NCBI RefSeq assembly: GCF_000425725.1
Contig: NZ_KE384439.1
Span: 653,309 to 717,308, forward strand
From: Halomonas halocynthiae DSM 14573
GTDB lineage: Bacteria > Pseudomonadota > Gammaproteobacteria > Pseudomonadales > Halomonadaceae
DNA length: 64,000 nt
Direction of reading: 5' to 3'
Below, piece after piece: positions 55,984 through 64,000 of the stretch. The notes under the pieces are model-generated. The model ran no database searches and was not told the DNA's origin. It saw only the letters and a list, made by a program, of their open reading frames with translations. A program made the translations under genes and the position numbers. How positions within the stretch are numbered: position 1 is the stretch's first letter; each line of letters begins with the position of its first letter.

Positions 55984-57360
55984 ATGACGACTTCCCCGCT
56001 ATTTTACCAGGCTGGCCCGCCCAACCCAGAAGTAAGTCACGGCAAAGGCGTCTTTCTGTGGGATACCCAAGGCAAGGAATATCTCGACGGTTGCTCCGGG
56101 GCCATTTCTTGCAATCTCGGCCACGCACATCCAGCCATGCACAAGGCTATGCTCGAACAACTGGACCGCGTTGCCTTTACCTATCGCACCCAGTTCGAAA
56201 ATGCTCCAGCCGTCGAGTTAGCCCAAGCTCTAGTCGATATGACCGATGGGAAGCTAGATAAAGTATTTTTTGTTTCCAGCGGATCCGAAGCTGTTGAGTC
56301 AGCTCAGAAGCTAGCGCGCCAGTATTTTGTCGCGACTGGCCAGCCTCAACGCCGTCACTTTGTCTCACTGCGCCCGTCCTATCATGGCAGCACCCTAGGT
56401 GCCTTAGGCCTAACCGGATACGAGCCGCTAGAAGCTCCCTTCGCAGACATCACTAATGGCTCAATTAAGGTGCCCGGACCTGATTTTTACCGCCACCAGG
56501 ACGGCAACCAAGACGCCCATATCGCCCGAATACTCAAAGAGACTCGCGCCCAGATAGACACTGCCGGAAGTGACAGCATCATTGCCATCGTCATTGAACC
56601 GGTAGGCGGTGCGAGCACAGGTGGCCGCTTAGTAGATCGTACTTACTTAAAAGGACTACGCGAGCTCTGTGATGAGATCGGTTGCTTGCTGATTTATGAC
56701 GAGGTGCTGTGCGGTATCGGCCGTACCGGCACCTGGTTTGCCTATCAGCAATGGGGGGTGGCGCCAGACCTGTTGACCACCGCCAAAGGCTTGGGCGCAG
56801 GCTATTACCCAGTCGGTGCCTTGCTTAGCCGCGCACCAATTGTCGACGCGGTAATGGCCAATGGAGGATTCCAGCATGGCCACACCTATGCCGGCAACCC
56901 ACTGGCTTGTGCTACCGGCTTAGCCGCCATTCGTACTATTCAGAGCGCACAGCTGCTGGACAACGTGATTGTTCGCGGAAAACAGCTTAAACAAGGGCTC
57001 AAAGCGCTCCAGCAGCGCTTTGACTGGATTGGTGATGTACGTGGTACTGGCCTGCTATGGGGCGTAGAACTGGTCATCGATCCAGATACCAGGGCTGCTT
57101 TTCCTGCCGATGCCAACCTGTTCGCAAAGGCCACCGCTACCGCCAAACAAGAAGGCTTACTGATCTACCCGCGTCGCACACTTAACGGTGTGGCCGGAGA
57201 CCACTTCCTAGTAAGTCCACCGTTCATCATCAGCGAAGACGAAACGGTGCTGCTGCTTGAGCGACTCGAACGCGCGCTGACACGTCTTGATCGTGAGGTT
57301 ATCTCATCACTGCGCGATGCACATAACTCAAACGAATACGCCACCAGCATTACAGACTGA
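55984..57360 (+). CDS. Class III aminotransferase
   Basis: A 458-residue PLP aminotransferase of the class III fold. The PLP Lys is in LLTTAKGLGAGYYPVGALLS, preceded by IYDEVLCGIGRTGTWFAYQQ, and FVSSGSEAVESAQKLARQYF binds the cofactor phosphate. Class III enzymes move omega, beta or side-chain amino groups rather than alpha groups, so a beta- or omega-amino acid substrate is likely. It is the first gene of the LysR-linked operon, followed after 6 bp by a CoA-transferase. Taken with the thiolase downstream, a beta-keto acid product fits best. The substrate is not deducible from sequence. Confidence 0.9.
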   Translation: MTTSPLFYQAGPPNPEVSHGKGVFLWDTQGKEYLDGCSGAISCNLGHAHPAMHKAMLEQLDRVAFTYRTQFENAPAVELAQALVDMTDGKLDKVFFVSSGSEAVESAQKLARQYFVATGQPQRRHFVSLRPSYHGSTLGALGLTGYEPLEAPFADITNGSIKVPGPDFYRHQDGNQDAHIARILKETRAQIDTAGSDSIIAIVIEPVGGASTGGRLVDRTYLKGLRELCDEIGCLLIYDEVLCGIGRTGTWFAYQQWGVAPDLLTTAKGLGAGYYPVGALLSRAPIVDAVMANGGFQHGHTYAGNPLACATGLAAIRTIQSAQLLDNVIVRGKQLKQGLKALQQRFDWIGDVRGTGLLWGVELVIDPDTRAAFPADANLFAKATATAKQEGLLIYPRRTLNGVAGDHFLVSPPFIISEDETVLLLERLERALTRLDREVISSLRDAHNSNEYATSITD

Positions 57361-57366
57361 GACCCC

Positions 57367-58068
57367 ATGACTCGACTCAATGAAAAACATGTAGCGATTG
57401 AGGCCGCCATTGCTCAGATCAGTGATGGCGCCTCAATTATGGTCGGTGGCTTCGGCTCACCCGGCACCCCCTTCGCCCTGCTCGATGAACTGCTCAAGCA
57501 GGGCCAGAAGCACCTCACACTCATTAAAAATGATGCCAACGAGTCAGATATCGGCATCGGAAAACTCATCAGTGCCGGTCGCGTTGACCGTCTAGTCACC
57601 TCACACATTGGTTTAAATCGAGTGGCTATCGATGAAATGAACGCTGGTCGCCTAAGCGTGGAGATTTACCCGCAGGGGCTACTGGCCGAAAAAATTCGCA
57701 GTGCTGGCGCGGGCCATTATGGCTTCCTGACCGACATCGGTATCGGCACAGAAATCGGCGAAGGACGCCAGGAAGTCGAATGTGACGGCCAAAGATGGGC
57801 CATCGAGCCGGCCATTCATGCCGATTTCGCCCTGATTCATGCTGACTTGGCCGACCACTACGGCAACCTTATCTATCGCGGTACCGCCATTAATTTCAAT
57901 CCGCTAATGGCAATGGCCGCCGAACACGTGATAGCCCAGACCTTCCATATTGAGGCACCTGGCAACCTGGTCCCTGAGCAGATTCATACGCCCTGCGCTT
58001 TTGTCAGTCAGGTCATCCAAGTCGACCCAGCCACCAGCGAACAAGGAAGGCGTCAACATGACAACTGA
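57367..58068 (+). CDS. 3-ketoacid CoA-transferase, subunit A
   Basis: A 233-residue alpha subunit of the heterodimeric SCOT/AtoD family. The glycine-rich CoA loop reads IMVGGFGSPGTPFALLDELL, and RVDRLVTSHIGLNRVAIDEM and GYFL-like GAGHYGFLTDIGIG follow. The enzyme moves CoA from succinyl-CoA or acetyl-CoA onto a beta-keto acid. It sits between the aminotransferase and subunit B, overlapping the latter by 11 bp. Relatives include the AtoDA and dehydrocarnitine (DhcAB) transferases. The acceptor here is probably the keto acid made by the aminotransferase. Confidence 0.9.
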   Translation: MTRLNEKHVAIEAAIAQISDGASIMVGGFGSPGTPFALLDELLKQGQKHLTLIKNDANESDIGIGKLISAGRVDRLVTSHIGLNRVAIDEMNAGRLSVEIYPQGLLAEKIRSAGAGHYGFLTDIGIGTEIGEGRQEVECDGQRWAIEPAIHADFALIHADLADHYGNLIYRGTAINFNPLMAMAAEHVIAQTFHIEAPGNLVPEQIHTPCAFVSQVIQVDPATSEQGRRQHDN

Positions 58069-58711
58069 TCAACAGCGCATTCTGGCCCGTGCAGCCAAAG
58101 AGATCACAGCAGGCCAGATCGTCAACTTAGGTATCGGCTTACCCACCCAGCTATTCCACTATATTCCGCCTGAGCTTGAAGTGCTGGTGCATTCAGAAAA
58201 CGGGGTGCTGGGTTGTCAGCTGATTGATGACAACAGCGAAGCCGATCTTGAGATGATCGACTCCGGAGGAACCTACATCGGCACCCGTCCCGGCGCCAGT
58301 GTATTCGACAGCGCCATGTCATTCGCCATGATTCGCCGACGTCGAGTCGACATGACGTTCATGGGTGCTTTCGAGGTCGATCAGCAAGGCAACTTAGCTA
58401 ACTGGAAAATCCCAGGAAAGTTTTCTCCTGGCATCGGCGGTGCCATGGAGCTAGCCCAAAAAGTCGAACGACTGATCGTTCTGTGCTCGCACAACGACAA
58501 GCACGGCAATCCAAAAATCCTCAAGCGTTGCCGCCTGCCATTAACCGCGCCGCACTGTGTGTCTCTCGTCATCACCGAAAAAGCCGCCATGCAAGTTACC
58601 AGCACTGGTCTTGAAGTCGTCGACATTGCTGACGGGCTGAGTATTGAGGAGCTGCGCGCTGCCACCGAGGCCGAACTGATCATCGACGAAACACGCGTGG
58701 GGAGATTTTGA
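58058..58711 (+). CDS. 3-ketoacid CoA-transferase, subunit B
   Basis: The 217-residue beta subunit that carries the catalytic Glu in VLVHSENGVLG, the SENG motif of family I CoA-transferases. VNLGIGLPTQLFHYIPPELE and TFMGAFEVDQQGNLANWKIP are further signatures. ATG 58058 has AAGGAAGG 7 bp upstream and overlaps subunit A by 11 bp. The stop shares one base with the deacylase start (TGATG), so these three genes are translationally linked. Confidence 0.9.
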   Translation: MTTDQQRILARAAKEITAGQIVNLGIGLPTQLFHYIPPELEVLVHSENGVLGCQLIDDNSEADLEMIDSGGTYIGTRPGASVFDSAMSFAMIRRRRVDMTFMGAFEVDQQGNLANWKIPGKFSPGIGGAMELAQKVERLIVLCSHNDKHGNPKILKRCRLPLTAPHCVSLVITEKAAMQVTSTGLEVVDIADGLSIEELRAATEAELIIDETRVGRF

Positions 58712-60024
58712 TGCTTACCGATATTGAAAAACGCATTCTTGAGCGTTGCGATGCCCTTATGCTCGACACCCTGGAGCTGACTCAAGACCTAGTGCGCAGC
58801 TACAGCGTACTTGGTCAAGAGCATAGCGCGCTTAATACTATAGAACACTGGTATCAACGGCTTAACCTACCTTCCGAGCGTGTGGCACTAGATGCACCCG
58901 GTTTTGCCGACAATCCCCACCGCGCGCCGACTAGCTGGAGCAACGAAGGCCGTTACAACGTAATCTCTCGGCTTAACTCAGACTCAACCAAACCGCACCT
59001 AGTCCTCAACGGTCACTTAGACGTGGTACCTGCGGAACCCACTGACATGTGGACCCGCCCACCCTGGGAGCCTTGGCAAAAAGACGGCTGGCTGTATGGC
59101 CGTGGTGCTGGCGATATGAAAGCCGGCATCGCTGCCATGATCATGGCAGTACAGGCCGTGCGTGACGCGGGTGTTGAGATCGACTTTCCACTGACATTAC
59201 AAACAGTAATTGAAGAAGAGTGCACAGGTAATGGCGCCCTAGCCTGCCTACATCAAGGCTACAGTGGTGACTTCGTGCTCATTCCTGAACCTTTCGGCGC
59301 ACAGATATATAGCGGCCAAATCGGCGTGCTGTGGTTTAGGTTACGTCTCGACGGCATACCGGCCCACGTTTTGGATACCCGCGCTGGAAACAATGCCATT
59401 GAACAAATTCAGCATTACCTACCAGCGTTCAAAGCACTCGAAGATGAGATTAACGCACTGCCACGCCCCTCGCCTTACGACGCACTAGACCACCCGTTCA
59501 ACCTGAGCATCGGAAAGATCGAAGGCGGCAACTGGGCATCTAGTGTGCCAGCTCATGCCATTCTTGAAGGCCGCGTCGGCTTTCCACCAGGCATGAGCGC
59601 AGACGACGTAATGAACCGTGTACGCGAAGTGGTGATTCAGCGCCATGCCGAGCTCGGTAGCGACGGTCCTGTCCCACGAGTTGAATTTCACGGCTTTCGC
59701 TCCGAAGGGCACTTGGTCGATGTGGAAACGCCAGCCATCCGGTTATTGTCGCGCTGCCACGAAGACCTGGTCGGTGAACCACCAGCCCACTACCTCTCCA
59801 CCTGTACGACCGACCTACGCGCCTTTCACGTTCAAGGTGGTATCAACGGTACTTGCTACGGTCCTGTCGCTCAACGCATTCACGGGGTAGACGAATGTGT
59901 AGAGATCGCCTCCATTCACCATGTGCTAACTACCTATGCCTTGTTCATCAGTCGCTGGGCTAATGCTGAACATCACGATGACCACCGTGACACGCTCAAC
60001 ACCGCCGAAAGGAGCCTGACATGA
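58711..60024 (+). CDS. M20 family metallopeptidase / N-acyl amino acid deacylase (ArgE/DapE type)
   Basis: A 437-residue M20 metalloenzyme. Metal and catalytic residues are visible in LVLNGHLDVVPAEPTDMW, GRGAGDMKAGIAAMIM and TVIEEECTGNG, with a C-terminal His near RIHGVDECVEIAS. An insertion (dimerisation) domain lies between about residues 200 and 320. The family removes acyl groups from amino acids, with water and one or two metal ions. ATG 58711 has GGGGAG 6 bp upstream. Inside this operon its likely job is to free an amino acid from an acylated precursor before transamination. The acyl group and amino acid are unknown. Confidence 0.88.
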   Translation: MLTDIEKRILERCDALMLDTLELTQDLVRSYSVLGQEHSALNTIEHWYQRLNLPSERVALDAPGFADNPHRAPTSWSNEGRYNVISRLNSDSTKPHLVLNGHLDVVPAEPTDMWTRPPWEPWQKDGWLYGRGAGDMKAGIAAMIMAVQAVRDAGVEIDFPLTLQTVIEEECTGNGALACLHQGYSGDFVLIPEPFGAQIYSGQIGVLWFRLRLDGIPAHVLDTRAGNNAIEQIQHYLPAFKALEDEINALPRPSPYDALDHPFNLSIGKIEGGNWASSVPAHAILEGRVGFPPGMSADDVMNRVREVVIQRHAELGSDGPVPRVEFHGFRSEGHLVDVETPAIRLLSRCHEDLVGEPPAHYLSTCTTDLRAFHVQGGINGTCYGPVAQRIHGVDECVEIASIHHVLTTYALFISRWANAEHHDDHRDTLNTAERSLT

Positions 60025-61211
60025 AAGCTGCTTATTTAGCCGACTATGGCCGTTCGGCCTTCACTCGAGCTCATCCACGTAAACCAGAAGTCGACGCCTG
60101 GTCTGAGCAGCGCGGCGATGCCCTGCTCGGTCAGCTGATCGATGCCCTTCTTGAACGCAGAGGCGTTGACGCCGCAGCCATCGAAGACTTCAGTATTGGC
60201 TGCGCGCTACCGGTCAAAGAACAGTGGAGCTTCGGTGGGCGCTATCCCCATTGGTTATCTCAGCGTCTCGCCGCTGCCGGGCAAGCTTGTCCGTCTCGCC
60301 AGATCGACCAACAGTGCGGCTCAGGCTTAGCCGCTTTACGCAGCAGCGTACGCGAAGTTCAGGTGGGCGCCATAGACGTCGGCCTGGCGGGTGGTTTTGA
60401 GAATATGTCTCGTGTACCGATGGGACCAAGCCTGTTTAACGAAGGCGTATTGACGGTGCCCAACGCCTTGCAACACACCAGTTGGCTGGAACTAAACGTC
60501 GCCATGAATATGGGGCTAACCGCCGAACGGCTTGCCACCGAAAGCAATATCACCCGTGAAGCTATGGACGCCTTTGCGCAGCGCTCACATCAGCGTGCTG
60601 CTGATGCAGAAGCCAGCGGGTGGTTTGATGGTGAGCGGTTTACTCTCACCACCCCAACCCATGAACGCGTCGAACACGATACCAACATCCGTGCCGACAC
60701 CACCCTCGAGCGCCTGGCCGAGCTTAGTCCCGCCTTCGTCGAAGGCGGACAGATCACCGCAGGCAACAGCTCGCCGCTAACATCCGGTGCCAGCGCAGCG
60801 TTGTTGATGTCTGAAACGGCACTTTCCCAACATAACTTGTCACCGCTGGCTCGTGTGGTCGACATCGTTGATTGCGGTGTCGCTCCCGAACGCATGGGAG
60901 CAGGCGCAGCACTGGCTATCAGCCGTGCACTATTCAAGGCAGGCCTCAAAGTCGACGACATCGACCTGTGGGAAATCAACGAAGCATTCAGCGCCGTACC
61001 ACTTTATGCCATGACCACGCTTGGCATCGAATCTGAACGCGTCAATGTCTGCGGAGGTGCACTGGCACTAGGCCATCCGCTGGGCGCTACCGGCATTCGC
61101 CTGGCAGGCACCCTTGCTCGCCTGCTGCAACATCACCAGGGCCGCTATGGCTGTGCCGCTGCCTGCATCGGTGGTGGCCAGGGTATTGCCTTGATACTCG
61201 AACGCTGCTGA
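60021..61211 (+). CDS. Thiolase (acetyl-CoA C-acyltransferase)
   Basis: A 396-residue thiolase with the three catalytic elements: Cys in [15 protein letters not shown], His in [20 protein letters not shown] and the second Cys in [17 protein letters not shown]. It would cleave a beta-ketoacyl-CoA to acetyl-CoA plus a shorter acyl-CoA. It overlaps the deacylase stop by 4 bp (ATGA). With the CoA-transferase it forms the standard activation and thiolysis pair for a beta-keto acid. The chain length it accepts cannot be told from sequence. Confidence 0.92.
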   Translation: MKAAYLADYGRSAFTRAHPRKPEVDAWSEQRGDALLGQLIDALLERRGVDAAAIEDFSIGCALPVKEQWSFGGRYPHWLSQRLAAAGQACPSRQIDQQCGSGLAALRSSVREVQVGAIDVGLAGGFENMSRVPMGPSLFNEGVLTVPNALQHTSWLELNVAMNMGLTAERLATESNITREAMDAFAQRSHQRAADAEASGWFDGERFTLTTPTHERVEHDTNIRADTTLERLAELSPAFVEGGQITAGNSSPLTSGASAALLMSETALSQHNLSPLARVVDIVDCGVAPERMGAGAALAISRALFKAGLKVDDIDLWEINEAFSAVPLYAMTTLGIESERVNVCGGALALGHPLGATGIRLAGTLARLLQHHQGRYGCAAACIGGGQGIALILERC

Positions 61212-61317
61212 GGAGCTCGCACTCAACCACCACATCCCCCCTTACACCAACATGAATGACAGCACTGACGCTAACGACAACACAAAAAAGCATGCCACAA
61301 CTGGAAGGAACCATAAG

Positions 61318-62802
61318 ATGAAGAACACAACCGCCAGTGATAACGAACTACAGCCTCCATTCTGGGGAGCCGCTCTCTGCATTATCTTTCTCTGTTTTAT
61401 GATGTTTGCCCAGATCTTCCTCCTTGGTGAAGACTGGGTTACCCATATTTCGTTGTTATTTGCCATCGTTGTTTGCTGCCTGGTCGCCCTGTTTTCCGGG
61501 TTCACCTGGGGTGCTATTCAACGCGGCATCTTGTATGGCTGTGAGATTGCCATGCTTCCAATGCTTATTCTGATGATGGTGGGCGTACTAGTTGCCAGCT
61601 GGATCGCTGCAGGCACTATTCCAGCACTGGTTTACCTGGGTCTACAGCTAATTTCACCGTCGTACTTCCTTTTTACGGCAGTCATCGTGTGCTCTATCTC
61701 ATCGCTGGTAACGGGCAGCTCATGGACCACCGCTGCCACTTTCGGCGTCGCTTTTATGGGCATAGGACTTGGCCTAGACATTCCACCAGCCATGACGGCT
61801 GGCGCAGTCATTTCAGGAGCCATTTTTGGTGACAAGATTTCTCCGGTTTCCGACTCAACCAACCTGGCAGCCGGTATCGCAGAAGCGAATCTGTTTGACC
61901 ATATCCGCTCGATGTTCTACACCACCGGCCCCGCCATCATCATCACTGCCATTCTGTTCTTTTTCCTTGGCATGAAATATAGCGATGGCGGTATTGATAC
62001 CACGCAAACCGACCTTCTGCTTCAGGGAATTCGTGATAACTACTGGATTAATATCTTTGCCTTTATTCCACCGCTAGTAGTACTCGTACTTGCTTACCTC
62101 CGCGTGGCCGCACTGGCTGTCATGGTCATTGGTAGTCTCGCCGGTGCTTTTTTGGCGGTAACTACACAGGGAGTCGGTATCGGTGACATGATGAATTACA
62201 TGAACTACGGCTATGTCTCAGAGACGGGTATCGAGTCGGTAGACAACCTACTCAGCCGTGGTGGGCTCCAAGAAATGATGTGGACCATTTCGCTAGGATT
62301 TATTGGTCTTAGCTTGGGCGGGTTACTTGAGAAAACCCGCGTACTTGAAGTCCTCCTCAAAAAAATGGGTAGCTTGGTTAGCAACTCGCGTGGCCTGATC
62401 ACAACCCATGTATTTGCTTCTATCGCCACCAACCTTTTCTCAGCAAGTCAGTATATTGCCATCATCATTCCAGGCCGTATGCTGGTACCTGCATATCGCA
62501 GGCTCAAAATATTACCTTCTGTCTGCTCACGTACCTGCGAAGACTCAGCCACTGTCACCTCTCCACTCGTTCCCTGGGGCTTAGGTGGCGCCTACTTCTC
62601 CGGCGTACTGGGTGTTTCTGCATGGGATTACATGGGCTGGACCTTTCTTGCCATCATCACCCCTATCATTGCCATCATCTACGCCATGACCAATATCTTC
62701 ATCTGGCGTGAAGGCGAGCGCAATGACGTCAACACCTATAGTCAGCAAGAGACTGAAGAGAATGACCAGCCGCAGAATCAAACTACCGATCAGCACGTCT
62801 GA
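61318..62802 (+). CDS. NhaC family Na+/H+ antiporter-type transporter
   Basis: A 494-residue membrane protein with about eleven hydrophobic segments and the NhaC-type motifs SSLVTGSSWTTAATFGVAFM and ISPVSDSTNLAAGIAEANLF. NhaC members exchange sodium for protons, and some relatives import malate with lactate exchange. In this operon it may carry the substrate rather than only sodium. ATG 61318 follows GGAAGGAA with a 7-bp gap. An upstream in-frame ATG at 61252 lacks a ribosome binding site. It starts 106 bp after the thiolase stop. Confidence 0.87.
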   Translation: MKNTTASDNELQPPFWGAALCIIFLCFMMFAQIFLLGEDWVTHISLLFAIVVCCLVALFSGFTWGAIQRGILYGCEIAMLPMLILMMVGVLVASWIAAGTIPALVYLGLQLISPSYFLFTAVIVCSISSLVTGSSWTTAATFGVAFMGIGLGLDIPPAMTAGAVISGAIFGDKISPVSDSTNLAAGIAEANLFDHIRSMFYTTGPAIIITAILFFFLGMKYSDGGIDTTQTDLLLQGIRDNYWINIFAFIPPLVVLVLAYLRVAALAVMVIGSLAGAFLAVTTQGVGIGDMMNYMNYGYVSETGIESVDNLLSRGGLQEMMWTISLGFIGLSLGGLLEKTRVLEVLLKKMGSLVSNSRGLITTHVFASIATNLFSASQYIAIIIPGRMLVPAYRRLKILPSVCSRTCEDSATVTSPLVPWGLGGAYFSGVLGVSAWDYMGWTFLAIITPIIAIIYAMTNIFIWREGERNDVNTYSQQETEENDQPQNQTTDQHV

Positions 62803-62940
62803 GAGAGTTTAGTTCACGATAAAAAGTTCAGGCAATAAGTTCGCCTGAGCTAATAAAGAGGGCCGTAGGCAAGGCTAACGCTCCGGCTTTCATAGTCAAT
62901 CATTCGATGGCTCGCGCCACCTTAGATCAGGGTTAACAAC

Positions 62941-63345
62941 ATGTATAAAAACATATTGATCACGACTGCAGCAGACAAGAATTCTAACATTGTGAAAAAA
63001 ATAGAAGTCGCCAAAGCGCTGGCTGACGATGATGGACAAATAACCATCATCTCCGTCATGGAGCGTATTCCTCCTTATGTCGCGCCATCATTGCCTAGCG
63101 ACTACGAAGAAACCACAACCCAACGTATGCAAAAAGCGATTAGCCAGAAAATTGGCAATCACAACTATAAAATCACCGTACTCAGTGGACACGCAGCTCA
63201 CCAAGTACTCAAGTTTGCGAAAAAAAACGACATCGACTGCATTATTGTTTCATCTCACCGTCCCGGTTTTCAGGACTACTTCATGGGATCAACAGCTCTC
63301 ACCATTGTTCGCCAAGCAGAGTGTTCGGTAACCGTCGTAAGGTAA
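62941..63345 (+). CDS. Universal stress protein (UspA family)
   Basis: A 134-residue Usp domain: MYKNILITTAADKNSNIVKK at the N-terminus and the ATP-binding-type block SSHRPGFQDYFMGSTALTIV near the C-terminus. Such proteins often sit beside transporters (for example TeaD next to the ectoine TRAP transporter) and modulate them. Here it is flanked by two transporter genes. Codon use looks more AT-rich than upstream genes. The 138-bp gap before it shows no clear element. Confidence 0.85.
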   Translation: MYKNILITTAADKNSNIVKKIEVAKALADDDGQITIISVMERIPPYVAPSLPSDYEETTTQRMQKAISQKIGNHNYKITVLSGHAAHQVLKFAKKNDIDCIIVSSHRPGFQDYFMGSTALTIVRQAECSVTVVR

Positions 63346-63373
63346 CAATATTGCATTAACTATCGGAGTGGCA

Positions 63374-63718
63374 GTGAAAATACCGCCCAATTACCTGAAC
63401 AAGATAATTCGGCGGTTTTATTTACCGATGCAGTATTTTTATAAGCCCCTCTACGAAACCAGAAAAACGGTAAGAGTGTATGGACACCCACATTCAACTA
63501 CTGGAAAAAATTATATTAATCAATTATCCACTTGGCATCATAACCCGTGGCCGCATCTCGAAATTTCAGAAAATAAATCTTCACTAAAACGTCTCTTCCC
63601 TTCAACTAACAACACGCGCAAACACAATGAATTAGACATAAAAGATTTAGTTATGATTTTAGAATATCGAAGAAAACCTCACCTGCTAATTCTAAAAAGG
63701 AGCTCACATGCTGGCTAG
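63374..63718 (+). CDS. Possible small protein of unknown function in an AT-rich gap
   Basis: An open frame of about 114 residues from GTG 63374 (GGAG 5 bp upstream). The product is rich in aromatic and basic residues (YLNKIIRRFYLPMQYFYKPL) with no recognisable family. The base composition is clearly AT-richer than the genes around it. The frame runs 11 bp into the AtoE gene, whose start has its own ribosome binding site. It may be a genuine orphan or random open sequence, and support is weak. Confidence 0.3.
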   Translation: MKIPPNYLNKIIRRFYLPMQYFYKPLYETRKTVRVYGHPHSTTGKNYINQLSTWHHNPWPHLEISENKSSLKRLFPSTNNTRKHNELDIKDLVMILEYRRKPHLLILKRSSHAG

Positions 63719-64000
63719 CATTGCAAACAAATTCTCAAGCTTTATCAACAGGTTCTTACCTGACGCATTTATTATTGCCGTGCTCATGACGCTATTAGTA
63801 ATAGCTTTAGCATGGGGGCTAGACCCGCAGAATGGTGTACAGGTGATCTCATCGTGGGGCGATGGTTTCTGGGTATATATTGGCTTTACCATGCAGATGG
63901 TACTTCTACTGATGACAGGCATGACGCTGGCATCAGCTCCCAGCGTGAGCGCCTTGCTCACCCGTTTGGCAGGACAAGCCTCTGGCAAGCTAAAGCCCTA
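63708..64000 (+). CDS. AtoE-type short-chain fatty acid transporter (partial, 5' end)
   Basis: The first 97 residues of a larger membrane protein that continues past the window edge. FINRFLPDAFIIAVLMTLLV and the following SWGDGFWVYIGFTMQMVLLL match the start of the short-chain fatty acid transporter family (AtoE, TIGR00366). AAGGAG lies 5 bp before ATG 63708. Such permeases carry acetoacetate or butyrate-type acids, consistent with the beta-keto acid pathway suggested by the upstream operon. Confidence 0.82.
   Translation, partial: MLASIANKFSSFINRFLPDAFIIAVLMTLLVIALAWGLDPQNGVQVISSWGDGFWVYIGFTMQMVLLLMTGMTLASAPSVSALLTRLAGQASGKLKP

Overview
The window reads as chromosome of a moderately halophilic gammaproteobacterium, most likely Halomonadaceae (Halomonas or a close relative). 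The basis is gene order and protein style rather than any database search: a short bifunctional PutA next to PutP, a SufBCDS-SufT operon led by an Rrf2 regulator, the dnaX-ybaB-recR block beside rnd-ycgL-ycgN, and several Pseudomonas-like neighbourhoods (hrpA, a 373-residue FabH-like synthase, fadD). Coding density is high. I see no insertion sequence, prophage, CRISPR array, rRNA or tRNA gene. Layout, left to right: the 3' end of a family I CoA-transferase; a small membrane protein; an AraC-type regulator; putA and putP (proline catabolism and uptake); an OmpW porin; and, on the minus strand, a cystine-type amino acid ABC transporter with a YqcC protein. Next come a DUF3549 protein, a retropepsin-like protein, RimK (ribosomal protein S6 glutamylation) and a small helical protein on the plus strand. 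The minus strand then carries a SanA-like protein and the suf operon (regulator, sufB, sufC, sufD, sufS, sufT). Between 21 and 26 kb lie an NDUFA9-like dehydrogenase, a YjdM zinc-ribbon protein, a TauE/SafE exporter, a Bcr/CflA efflux pump and transaldolase. From 25.6 to 36.8 kb a long minus-strand run encodes a STAS protein, a receiver/PP2C phosphatase, MlaA, a FabH-like synthase, HrpA, FadD, a class II glutamine amidotransferase and a membrane protein. Oligopeptidase B then converges on, and overlaps, modABC (molybdate uptake), which is preceded by a ModE-like operator. The section from 41.8 to 46.8 kb is ycgN, ycgL, rnd, recR, ybaB and dnaX, all on the minus strand. RmuC, a four-gene MCE lipid transporter with an acetyltransferase, CysK and an acetylpolyamine amidohydrolase follow. 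The last 9 kb is the most distinctive part. A divergent LysR regulator faces an operon of class III aminotransferase, CoA-transferase A and B, an M20 deacylase, a thiolase, an NhaC-type antiporter, a universal stress protein and the start of an AtoE-type short-chain fatty acid transporter. Read together, these enzymes could release a beta-amino acid from an N-acyl form, transaminate it to a beta-keto acid, activate that with CoA and cleave it by thiolysis. The substrate is unknown. This is the best candidate here for an undescribed catabolic system. Other points of note are a 114-bp hexanucleotide repeat inside dnaX, a degenerate receiver on the PP2C phosphatase, a tandem operator laid over the suf regulator promoter, and a dyad placed in the promoter spacer of the aminotransferase operon.
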